A DNA stretch of 64,000 nucleotides from Olivibacter sp036959255 (GTDB taxonomy: Bacteria; Bacteroidota; Bacteroidia; Sphingobacteriales; Sphingobacteriaceae): the NCBI RefSeq assembly GCF_036959255.1, contig NZ_JAWMTI010000002.1, positions 434,001 through 498,000 of the forward strand. The letters are read 5' to 3'. A model generated the notes under the pieces. That model was not told the DNA's origin, ran no database searches, and saw only the letters and a list, made by a program, of their open reading frames with translations. Of this stretch, positions 1 through 8,542 are shown piece by piece (position 1 is the first letter of the stretch; each line of letters begins with the position of its first letter). The position numbers and the translations under genes were made by a program.

Positions 1-57
1 CTTGATATAAACCTAATGTAATTGCCTATGATAAAATAAGAGCACGCTAAAATAAAA

Positions 58-90
58 ACACGGAAACATGTTACCAGCATGTTCCCGTGT
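58..90 (-). terminator. Hairpin, probable terminator of an off-window minus-strand gene
   Basis: A 13-bp inverted repeat (58-70 with 78-90, one mismatch, 7-nt loop) is preceded on the plus strand by an A-rich run. On the minus strand the stem is therefore followed by a T-rich run, as in an intrinsic terminator. The plus side has no T-run directly after the stem, so it is unlikely to act on the SusC transcript as a terminator. Confidence 0.4.
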
Positions 91-141
91 AAAATAAATC
101 GAAAATAAATTTATTTTTTTTACTTAAATCATAACAAAAAT

Positions 142-3100
142 ATGAAAATTGTCTATCAACTCCAACGTGTTTGGAGCTGGCGTTATTGTTATTGCAGATT
201 CTCAAATATACTACGTACCATGAAATTAATACTGGCATTTTTTTTCTTGTCAGTCAATGTTGTATTCGCAATAGATTCTTATGCGCAGCAAACCAAATTA
301 TCATTTGAGCTTAAAAACAAACGGATTATTGACGTACTGGATGCGATTGAAGACCAATCTGATTTTCGCTTCTTTTACGATGGAAACCTCATTGACGTAG
401 AACAGCCTATATCGATAAAGGCTGATAAAAGGGCGGTTCTTGCAATTTTAGCAGATATTTTTCCTGCAAGTGAAGTCGATTATAAAGTGATCGGCAAGGA
501 TGTGATTTTAACCGCTGTAAGCCCTAAAAGCGTTAAGCAAATGGCGACGAATCAACAGCAAACAGTTAGCGGACAAGTACTTGATGAAATGGGAGAACCC
601 TTACCGGGTGTAAGTGTTCTTTTAAAAAACACAAAAACCGGTACCTTAACCGATGCAAACGGTAAGTACAGTCTCCGCGTAAGTGAAACAACTGGTGTAC
701 TGATTTTTTCCTACCTCGGCTTTAATTCCCTGGAGGAAAACATCGGTGCGCGAACAACCGTCAATGTTACGCTGATGGGGGAAATGCAACAAATGGAAGA
801 GGTAGTAGCGGTGGGTTACGGCACGGTTAAACGCGCTAATTTAGGAGGAGCCGTATCTACTGTAGATTCACGTGCCTTCGAATCACGCCCAGTACGGAAT
901 GCCGCCAATGCGCTACAGGGACAGGTTCCCGGCCTTACCGTAGTTCGTAATGGAGGGGCACCAGGTAGTAGCCCGGCATTGCGTATACGCGATGTATCCT
1001 CCGTTAACGGTGGTTCTCCACTCGTACTCATCGATGGAGCAGAAGGCGATATCGGTTTGATCAATCCTGCTGACATCGAAAATATTTCGGTTTTAAAAGA
1101 CGGAACGGCTGCCATTTATGGGGCCAGAGCAGCGGACGGTGTTATTTTGGTGACGACAAAGAACGGTCGGAAAAATCAGGACCTTCGAATTTCTTTAGAC
1201 AGCTATTACTCGCTCAAAACACCCGCCTTGGTGAAAAAAGCCGCCAGTCTATACGAACACGCTGCGATGGCCCTGGAAATCAGCGATGGTTCTTTTCCCA
1301 TCGAATATACCCAAGAAGAGCTGCAACTTATTCTGGAAGGTAGCGACCAAGTAGATCCAACCTCAAATTGGGGACGGTGGACAGGCTATCCCAAATTCTA
1401 TAAAAACCAAGATTGGAACAAACTAATTATTGGCAACGGCAGCCTGCAGAACTATCACCTTGGTGTTTCGGGTGGTGGCGATAAATATACCTACCTGATA
1501 TCGCTGGGACATGCGCGGGAAGAAGGGCTACCCAAATTCGGTATTGATAACGACAAACGTTATTATGCCCGGGCAAAATCAACCATTGATCTCACCAAAA
1601 ACCTACAGTACGATTTTAATTTATCGTATGAAGCCAATAACCGAAACTATTCCTCAGGTATCAGTGAAGGGCAAAACATCTGGGAACTCACCTATAAAAC
1701 GCGAAGCTGGGCACCACTCCGTAATCCTGCCGGTAACTTCTACACCTTCGAAGGTTTCGACAATCCGGCACAGGTATTGGAAGAGGGCGGAGAATCTTCG
1801 CTTACTGGAGGAAATCTTACCTTTAACAACCAGCTGACATATAAAGTTACCAAAGACCTGAACTTGGTAGGAAGAGCGGTGGTGCGTAAGAATGATGTTG
1901 ATAGTTCCGTTGTGCAGAAAATATTATATAACTACAATTGGGATAATGTCAATCATCGGACAGCTAGGCTCCCTAATAGTGCCGAACGAAAATATGCTAA
2001 AACGCTTTATAAGAATTTTACTTTATATGGCGACTACAAAAAAACTATCGGACAGCATGATATCGGTGTAATGGTTGGTGCGGCAAGCGAATCGGCCAAT
2101 TACGATATGTTTCGTGCTAAGCGGATCAATTTCGATCAGCAGGAATCCATGCCACTGAATTTAGGGAGCGCACAAGACCAATTAGCAACGGGCCAGGGTA
2201 ATGCCTGGACCATCAATTCTTTCTTTTCGCGGGTTAATTATGCGTTCAACAATAAATACCTCTTGGAAGCAACCCTCAGAGCAGATGGTAGCTCGCGTTT
2301 TGACCCAGATACCCGTTGGGGCTATTTCCCTGGTGCTAATGCTACCTGGCGCGTGGCGGAGGAATCCTTTATTAAAAAGCTGAACTTTTTTGATGACCTG
2401 AAGTTGCGGGCTTCCTATGGTGAAATGGGGAACCAGTCGGGCATTGGACCCTATGACTATATCGAACTGATCGGTCTTTACGCAGGCTACTATCCCTTTG
2501 GTAATGGTCAGCGCGGCCAACTGGCCACACAATCCAATCTCGTCTCAAAATCGAGAACCTGGGAAACCATTATTTCCAAAAATATCGGTATGGATTTCAG
2601 TATGCTGCGCGACCGGCTGTACGGTTCGTTGGATTATTTCTGGAAAAACAATAACAACATGTTAATCCCTATTGCCTACCCATCGGCACTGGGTATTGAA
2701 GCGCCTACTACCAATAGCGGCAAGCTGGCTATTCAGGGCTGGGAACTTAATATCGGTTGGCGCGACCAAGTGGGTGACCTCAGTTATTCCGTGCGTGCCA
2801 ATATCAGCGATGCAAAAAATAAAGTAACGCAACGGATCGGTAACAACCTGATTGGACTTGGCAATAACGCAACACCGGCAGGTTACCCCTTAAATTCTTA
2901 TTTTGGCTATGTATTTGACGGCATTATCCAGAATGAGCAGGACTTGGCCGACTATCGGGCACGTTTCCCCAATGAAGGGATGATTCAAACCCAGGTAGGT
3001 GTTGGTGATGCAAAATATAAAGACCTGGACGGCGATGGCCGGTTATCTGAACTGGGTAATGGTACAACTGGTTCGGGCGACATGATTTACCTGGGAGACA

Positions 3101-3603
3101 CCAACCCACGCTATAATTTTGGTATTAACCTCTTTGCTTCTTATAAGGGCTTTGATTTCACGGCGTTCATTCAAGGCATAGGCAGACGTACCATGATTTT
3201 AGAGGGTGAAGCTTCCATGCCTTTCTACTACCCTTGGTTTCAGTCGGCGCAATATTGGTATGGCAAAACGTGGACACCTGAACGGACCGATGCTCAATAC
3301 CCGGCCATTACACTGACGGATAAGCGCTATTACAACTATAATCCATCTACCAATACCACCCATCGGGTAGGCTATGCGCGGCTCAAGAACCTCCAGATCG
3401 GTTATACTTTCCCTAAAAAATTGACCCAGCGAATCAAACTTGAAAAGCTTCGGGTCTACTTCAGTGGTGAGGACTTATTCGAGATTCACAATACACCGGG
3501 CGGTTGGGATCCGGAAGATAGAGGCAATATCGAAGGTGGTGGCAGCTATACGAGCTATCCTTTTGCGCGTAATTATTCATTGGGCCTTAACCTTATTTTC
3601 TAA
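142..3603 (+). CDS. SusC/RagA-family TonB-dependent outer-membrane receptor with STN domain
   Basis: Outer-membrane glycan importer of a PUL, working with the SusD encoded next. After a signal segment (predicted cleavage before QQTK at about residue 49) come an STN secretin/TonB short N-terminal domain (about 50-125), a carboxypeptidase-regulatory-like domain (about 142-225, GEPLPGVSV), a plug (about 230-345, VAVGYGTVKRANLGGAVST) and a long beta-barrel to residue 1153, within family range. A second ATG at 220 (residue 27) directly precedes the hydrophobic segment; many STN-type SusC proteins keep a basic N-terminal extension, so I retain the first ATG. An STN domain normally means signalling through a FecR anti-sigma factor and an ECF sigma factor; neither is in this window, but the left flank is not visible. 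SusD follows after a few bases. Confidence 0.95.
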   Translation: MKIVYQLQRVWSWRYCYCRFSNILRTMKLILAFFFLSVNVVFAIDSYAQQTKLSFELKNKRIIDVLDAIEDQSDFRFFYDGNLIDVEQPISIKADKRAVLAILADIFPASEVDYKVIGKDVILTAVSPKSVKQMATNQQQTVSGQVLDEMGEPLPGVSVLLKNTKTGTLTDANGKYSLRVSETTGVLIFSYLGFNSLEENIGARTTVNVTLMGEMQQMEEVVAVGYGTVKRANLGGAVSTVDSRAFESRPVRNAANALQGQVPGLTVVRNGGAPGSSPALRIRDVSSVNGGSPLVLIDGAEGDIGLINPADIENISVLKDGTAAIYGARAADGVILVTTKNGRKNQDLRISLDSYYSLKTPALVKKAASLYEHAAMALEISDGSFPIEYTQEELQLILEGSDQVDPTSNWGRWTGYPKFYKNQDWNKLIIGNGSLQNYHLGVSGGGDKYTYLISLGHAREEGLPKFGIDNDKRYYARAKSTIDLTKNLQYDFNLSYEANNRNYSSGISEGQNIWELTYKTRSWAPLRNPAGNFYTFEGFDNPAQVLEEGGESSLTGGNLTFNNQLTYKVTKDLNLVGRAVVRKNDVDSSVVQKILYNYNWDNVNHRTARLPNSAERKYAKTLYKNFTLYGDYKKTIGQHDIGVMVGAASESANYDMFRAKRINFDQQESMPLNLGSAQDQLATGQGNAWTINSFFSRVNYAFNNKYLLEATLRADGSSRFDPDTRWGYFPGANATWRVAEESFIKKLNFFDDLKLRASYGEMGNQSGIGPYDYIELIGLYAGYYPFGNGQRGQLATQSNLVSKSRTWETIISKNIGMDFSMLRDRLYGSLDYFWKNNNNMLIPIAYPSALGIEAPTTNSGKLAIQGWELNIGWRDQVGDLSYSVRANISDAKNKVTQRIGNNLIGLGNNATPAGYPLNSYFGYVFDGIIQNEQDLADYRARFPNEGMIQTQVGVGDAKYKDLDGDGRLSELGNGTTGSGDMIYLGDTNPRYNFGINLFASYKGFDFTAFIQGIGRRTMILEGEASMPFYYPWFQSAQYWYGKTWTPERTDAQYPAITLTDKRYYNYNPSTNTTHRVGYARLKNLQIGYTFPKKLTQRIKLEKLRVYFSGEDLFEIHNTPGGWDPEDRGNIEGGGSYTSYPFARNYSLGLNLIF

Positions 3604-3622
3604 ACGTAACATGTATACCATC

Positions 3623-5284
3623 ATGAAAAAATATCCATCAAGAATCTTTACAGCTATCGCAATACTACTGCTTATGGTCAATTGTCAGAAGATCGACCTA
3701 AACCCCAAAGACAACCTCAGCGACGGCCAATTTTGGAAAGGACCAAGCGACTTTATGAAAGCGGTCAATCAATTATATACGACGGCCGAATCATTTGACG
3801 TCAAAGATGTGGATAGCGATATTGGCTATAATCAAGCCCCTGACGTTTTCAGCAATGGCACCTGGAGTGCCCCTACCAGCGATACTTTATGGAGCAATCG
3901 CTTTGCAGACCTGCGCAATTGCAATAAAATCATTGAAAAAAGCGAAAGCTATGCCGGTGACCCGACGGAAATTGAACGTTATGTAGCGGAAGCACGTTTT
4001 TTCAGGGCCTATAACCATTGGCGCTTAATGAAGCGCTTCAATGACATTCCGATTCTAACAAGTGTTTTAAGCACTGATTCTGAAGAGCTATATGGTAAGC
4101 GCCAACCGCAGGCAGCGGCAGAGGATTTTATTTTGTCGGAACTCGAAGAAGCGGCTTCTAAACTCCCTAAACAAAGTGAAATCCAGTCGAGCGAGCTTGG
4201 TCGCGTTACGCAAGGAACGGCGCTCGCCTTAAAGGCACGGGTGGCCCTTTTTGCCGGAACATGGGCCAAATACCACCAGCATCGGGGCGACTATGGTCAG
4301 TTGCTGGATCAAGCGATAGATGCTGCTAAACGGGTTATCGAAAGCAACGAATACCAATTATTTGAAGGTGCCGGAGACGATAGCTATCGTCAACTGTTCA
4401 TTGATCAAGGTGATGACTCGCACGAAGGCATCTTCGACAGTCGTTATGCGAAAGACATCCGCATGCATTCTGCCGCGCACTCCGTTTATTGGGGTTGGCG
4501 GGGCACACCAACTAAAACGTTGGCTGATATGTACCTTTGCAAAAGCACAGGTCTCCCCATCGAAAAAAGCAACTCGGGTTTTCAAGGTTATGAAAAAATC
4601 AGCGATGAATTCAATAACCGGGATCCGCGCATGTCGCAAACTTTTATCATGCCAGGCACCAATTACCGCAATGCCAATGGGCCCGACTCTTGTGTAGCAA
4701 AGTTTACCGTTCGCCCGGAAACCCGTACCGGCTACAAGTTATGGAAGTTTATGGGCGAGACGGTTGCCGGTGTTAATGAAGCCGTCTATGATTACCATAT
4801 TATCCGTTATCCGGAAGTCTTACTTATCTTAGCTGAAGCCACTTTTGAGAAAGATGGTGTCATCAGTGATAATGTACTGAATCAAACGATCAACGTGATT
4901 CGTTCGCGGAAGGGGGTAGAAATGCCGGCGCTGACTAATGCCTTTGTGAACAGCAATGGTTTGGATATGTTAACCGAAATCCGTCGCGAGCGTACCATCG
5001 AGTTAGCTTTTGAGGGTTTCCGACGAGATGATCTGCGCCGCTGGAAAACCGCCGAAACAGAACTCATTAAACCATTGCTCGGCATTAAATATAAAGGAAC
5101 GCAATATGAACAACTCAAGGTGTTGAATGATGGCAACCCGGGTAATGTAGATGCAAATGGCTTTCTGATTATTGACCCGGCGAATGCCCGTTTTTTCAGA
5201 ACGCCTAAACATTATTTTTATCCCGTTCCTTTGGATGAGTTAACGTTAAATCCTAATTTATTACCCAACAATCCGGGTTGGTAA
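3623..5284 (+). CDS. SusD/RagB-family surface glycan-binding lipoprotein
   Basis: Lipoprotein partner of the preceding SusC, forming the lid that captures oligosaccharides at the cell surface. The chosen start gives a 553-residue protein with a lipoprotein signal (LLLMVNCQK, Cys21); another in-frame ATG lies 12 bases upstream at 3611. The open frame extends further back into the SusC 3' end but has no signal there. The SusD signature is clear: an early FWKGPSDF segment, a TPR-like region (AEARFFRAYNHWRLMKRF), the ERTIELAFEGFRRDDLRRWK segment, and the characteristic C-terminus ending in LPNNPGW. A strong hairpin at 5305-5327 separates it from the enzyme genes, which would allow SusC/SusD to be made in excess. 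Confidence 0.95.
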   Translation: MKKYPSRIFTAIAILLLMVNCQKIDLNPKDNLSDGQFWKGPSDFMKAVNQLYTTAESFDVKDVDSDIGYNQAPDVFSNGTWSAPTSDTLWSNRFADLRNCNKIIEKSESYAGDPTEIERYVAEARFFRAYNHWRLMKRFNDIPILTSVLSTDSEELYGKRQPQAAAEDFILSELEEAASKLPKQSEIQSSELGRVTQGTALALKARVALFAGTWAKYHQHRGDYGQLLDQAIDAAKRVIESNEYQLFEGAGDDSYRQLFIDQGDDSHEGIFDSRYAKDIRMHSAAHSVYWGWRGTPTKTLADMYLCKSTGLPIEKSNSGFQGYEKISDEFNNRDPRMSQTFIMPGTNYRNANGPDSCVAKFTVRPETRTGYKLWKFMGETVAGVNEAVYDYHIIRYPEVLLILAEATFEKDGVISDNVLNQTINVIRSRKGVEMPALTNAFVNSNGLDMLTEIRRERTIELAFEGFRRDDLRRWKTAETELIKPLLGIKYKGTQYEQLKVLNDGNPGNVDANGFLIIDPANARFFRTPKHYFYPVPLDELTLNPNLLPNNPGW

Positions 5285-5304
5285 TTTTAAGCAGAAACAA
5301 CGGT

Positions 5305-5327
5305 AGGGTGTTTTCGTTAAACACCCT
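5305..5327 (+). terminator. Hairpin after SusD, terminator or attenuator
   Basis: A perfect 9-bp stem (AGGGTGTTT / AAACACCCT, 5-nt loop) is followed by CTTTATT. It lies 20 bases after the SusD stop and 20 before the next start, so it probably causes partial termination inside the operon rather than its end. Confidence 0.6.
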
Positions 5328-5347
5328 CTTTATTAACAAATAATCTT

Positions 5348-7039
5348 ATGCATAGCAAAAAACTACTGTCTTTAGTCATACTTACTTTCTTTACCCATGC
5401 CATCTGCCATCTTGGTATTGCGCAAACAACTGCTCGTAATGACAAGGATGCTCCCCGAATCATCAATATTGTTAATTTTATCCGGCAAACTGATTACCGG
5501 GTAAAGGATGCCGATCGCCTGTTATTTGAAACGGTGGCAGCGCAGATCAAACTTGTCGACCAATATAAATTTCCGGCCACCTTCCTTTTCCAGTACGACG
5601 CACTCATCAATCCGAAATATCAGGATTTGATGAAAAGCCAATTGCCAGACAACTGCGAAATCGGGGCTTGGTGGGAAATTACGCAGCCACATGTAGAAGC
5701 GGCCGGCATTAAATGGCGAGGAGAACATTCCTGGGTTTCACACGCCAATATCGCTTTTACCACTGGATACAGTCCGGAAGAAAGAGAAAAGTTGGTGGAT
5801 GTATATATGGAGAAGTTTAAGGAAATCTATGGTCAATATCCCAAGTCGGTGGGCTCTTGGTTTATCGATTCGCATTCATTGGCCTATATGTATGAAAAAT
5901 ACGGAATCCTTGCCTCCTGCAATTGTAAAGATCAGGTGGGTACTGATGGCTATACCTTATGGGGGGGCTATTGGAACCAAGCTTACTACCCTAGTCGACT
6001 TAACGCCTATATGCCTGCACAAACTGAAGCTCAACAGATACCAGTACCCATTTTTCGGATGTTGGGTAGCGACCCGATTTATCAGTATGATACCGGTTTA
6101 GGAAATTCCCGGCAAGGAGTAATTTCACTCGAACCCGTTTACCCCGAGTCCGGTATGGATAAAAGGTGGGTGGAGAACTTTTTGGAATCAATTGTCAATC
6201 AACCCTGTCTTGCCTTTAACTATGCACAAGCAGGACAGGAAAATTCTTTTACCTGGGATGGGATGAAAAAAGGTTTGCTGATGCAATTCCCCTTATTTGA
6301 TTCGTTAGCGAAAGCAGGCAAAATACGCATCGAGACCTTGGCCAATTCCGGCACCTGGTTTAAAAAGAAATTTCCTGTGACGCCGCCAACAGCTGTGACC
6401 ACGTTGCAAGACCTGCGCAATGAAGGACGAAAAAGTGTTTGGTTCAATAGTCGCTATTACCGTAGTAATCTATTATGGGAAAAAGAAGGGTTTCGTTTTC
6501 GCGACCTACATCTTTTTGATGAAAAATTTGAATCTAGCTACTTAAAAAAAGCAGGTACAGACGGGCAGTTTTTTTATTATGCGCTCCCCTTAGTGGATGG
6601 GTTTAATTGGAGTACGAAAGAGGACCGTGCCGGACTTTATATTCTTAAGGTAGGTAGAAAGGGTGAAAAAACACGGGTTCAGTTGCAATCGCCAATCGTA
6701 AAAGAAAAAGGAAAAAATGTATTGGAAATACAGAGCAGCGACGAAGAAGGTAATAGGTTTACGATCGTCTTTCATGAAGACCATTTCAAAGTAAGTTGTA
6801 AACCAAAAAAGAAAGATTTTCGTTGGCTATTGGAACTTCAAGCACCGGCCACGGCAAAATTATCTTTCCAGTCGACCGCTGATCGGCAGGTGAAAGCAGT
6901 ATTTCACGATTTCTCTTATGGACTGAGCTGTAAAAAGGGTACCGTTCAACAAAGCGGCAATCTCCAGAATGCGACTTTCAGGATGCTACCAAGCGAGCAA
7001 CAGATAGTAGTGGATTGCACCAATAGTCTTACACGATAA
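5348..7039 (+). CDS. Secreted protein with polysaccharide-deacetylase/glycosidase-like N-terminal barrel
   Basis: Not firmly recognised. The 563-residue protein has a signal peptide with predicted cleavage before QTTARND (about residue 26). Residues ~38-330 resemble the glycoside hydrolase/deacetylase beta-alpha barrel: an early IINIVNF strand, PATFLFQYDAL (compare the ATFF strand of polysaccharide deacetylases), EIGAWWEI, a His-containing HSWVSHANI segment, and GSWFIDSHSLAYM. The C-terminal ~200 residues look like beta-sandwich, possibly carbohydrate-binding. It lies between SusD and another unusual barrel protein, with 13 bases to the latter, so the two are probably cotranscribed and act on the same glycan. 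Deacetylase, glycosidase or lyase activity cannot be told apart from sequence inspection. Confidence 0.7.
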   Translation: MHSKKLLSLVILTFFTHAICHLGIAQTTARNDKDAPRIINIVNFIRQTDYRVKDADRLLFETVAAQIKLVDQYKFPATFLFQYDALINPKYQDLMKSQLPDNCEIGAWWEITQPHVEAAGIKWRGEHSWVSHANIAFTTGYSPEEREKLVDVYMEKFKEIYGQYPKSVGSWFIDSHSLAYMYEKYGILASCNCKDQVGTDGYTLWGGYWNQAYYPSRLNAYMPAQTEAQQIPVPIFRMLGSDPIYQYDTGLGNSRQGVISLEPVYPESGMDKRWVENFLESIVNQPCLAFNYAQAGQENSFTWDGMKKGLLMQFPLFDSLAKAGKIRIETLANSGTWFKKKFPVTPPTAVTTLQDLRNEGRKSVWFNSRYYRSNLLWEKEGFRFRDLHLFDEKFESSYLKKAGTDGQFFYYALPLVDGFNWSTKEDRAGLYILKVGRKGEKTRVQLQSPIVKEKGKNVLEIQSSDEEGNRFTIVFHEDHFKVSCKPKKKDFRWLLELQAPATAKLSFQSTADRQVKAVFHDFSYGLSCKKGTVQQSGNLQNATFRMLPSEQQIVVDCTNSLTR

Positions 7040-7052
7040 TATAATCATAGTT

Positions 7053-8489
7053 ATGAAACACACATTTGCCCTATTTCGGTTCTTATATACCAAAAAAAAT
7101 ATCCTTCTGCTCGTATTTCTTACAGGATGTATCTTGCATACGCATGCCCAACTCAAAGCAACGAACACAAATAATGAACTTCAGTTAAATGGCAATCGCT
7201 TCGTTACACTCTGCATCATGATCCGTACCACGCCCTGGGAAGTTTCCCGTGATGTAAAATTGCATCCTAGAGACGAGTCGAGCTGGCACACCTTAGATGG
7301 TGTACGCGCCCTGCGCGAAGCCTTCGCCAAAGACAATCCCGATGGACGGCTAACTTGGGGCTTTACCTTAAACGCGCTGGAAGACCAACGGGAAAATTAC
7401 CGTCAAATCCGTGATTATGTCGTGTCCTGCCAGCAAAAATACGGCGATGAAGTCTCCTATTTCCCTGGCTATTTCCCGGCGATGTACTTACCTCGCGAGC
7501 GTGTTAACCGCGAATTATCGGAAGCTATCCAGCTTATTTCACAGATGGTAGGCAAGGGATATAAACCTCAATGTATTATGGGTGGTTTTCTTTCTGCCGA
7601 CAACCTGAAATACCTTGCCGAAAAAGAAGACATTCATGTTGCTCATGCGGTAATCTGGAGTCAGCATAATATTGACGGTGGCGGTGCGGATGGCTCACCT
7701 TCCTACCCTTTTTACCCTTCAACCGAGCACTTTTGTAAACCTGCACAGGGTAAAGCTGACTTGATCGACTGTGTGAATTTGGACGGCTGGACAATGGATT
7801 TTATCTGTGCTCGACAAAGTGGTGCCATTGGACATGGTATTGAAGGCTATAATAGCCGCCGTGGTGTTGGCCCTATAGAAACCTATAAAGGGTGGGGTAT
7901 TGATTTAGGGAACCGGGAGGTGATGCACACTACGGCCATTCATTTCGACAAAGGTTTTGAACAGAATGGCTTCGGTTGGGTAACCAATATCTGGGAAGCG
8001 CAAATGGTTCATGAATTTGGTCAAGAATTTATCTGCAAAGCGATGGAGACCTGGGTAAGCAGCACAAAAAAACGTTGGCCAGATACTCATTTCGTCACCT
8101 TTGGTGAGTTTGGTACCCTTTGGCGTCAGCAACATCCTAACAACGACGATTGGAATTACCGCTTTACCGAACGTGGATCCGGTCTGGGCGATTCGTACAA
8201 TAACCTGGAAATCAAATGGTTCATGAATAAGGAGTTTCGTTTAGCCCTGTTACGCAATTGGCACGAAAAATCATCGCCCACGTATGTTATTGATTTCACC
8301 CGCTATGACCTGAAGGCGAAAGAACCTGCAGACCCATCGCCCGACAAACCTGCAAAAGATTGGAGTTTGATCAATGTGATGAATCAAAAAGGTTTGCGTC
8401 CGCAAGATAAACCGAAACCCCTGCGTGCTTTAACGGCGAGCGATCAGCAGCTGATCAAGAAATATTATCCGACGCTTTTTACCAATTGA
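7053..8489 (+). CDS. Secreted protein of uncharacterised Bacteroidota family (possibly DUF3863/DUF3864)
   Basis: A 478-residue secreted protein; the signal peptide ends in LHTHA, with cleavage predicted before QLKATN. Conserved-looking stretches include NRFVTLCIMIRTTPWEVSRD, DGRLTWGFTLNALED, DEVSYFPGYFPAMYLPRE, HNIDGGGADGSPSYPFYPS and THFVTFGEFGTLWRQ. Several acidic, His and Trp residues in these segments suggest a catalytic barrel. From memory it resembles the DUF3863/DUF3864 architecture described for Bacteroides, which I could not check. It starts 13 bases after the deacetylase-like gene and 53 bases before a GH2 gene, so it is an inner member of the PUL operon. No reaction can be assigned. 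Confidence 0.65.
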   Translation: MKHTFALFRFLYTKKNILLLVFLTGCILHTHAQLKATNTNNELQLNGNRFVTLCIMIRTTPWEVSRDVKLHPRDESSWHTLDGVRALREAFAKDNPDGRLTWGFTLNALEDQRENYRQIRDYVVSCQQKYGDEVSYFPGYFPAMYLPRERVNRELSEAIQLISQMVGKGYKPQCIMGGFLSADNLKYLAEKEDIHVAHAVIWSQHNIDGGGADGSPSYPFYPSTEHFCKPAQGKADLIDCVNLDGWTMDFICARQSGAIGHGIEGYNSRRGVGPIETYKGWGIDLGNREVMHTTAIHFDKGFEQNGFGWVTNIWEAQMVHEFGQEFICKAMETWVSSTKKRWPDTHFVTFGEFGTLWRQQHPNNDDWNYRFTERGSGLGDSYNNLEIKWFMNKEFRLALLRNWHEKSSPTYVIDFTRYDLKAKEPADPSPDKPAKDWSLINVMNQKGLRPQDKPKPLRALTASDQQLIKKYYPTLFTN

Positions 8490-8542
8490 AAATCACGTTT
8501 GACACTTCCGGCTGCCAATTGAAAAAAATTGTATAATCTTGT

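Noticed and set aside
3440..3622. Longer SusD starting inside SusC
   Set aside because: The extra residues are the SusC sequence in another frame and would bury the lipoprotein signal.
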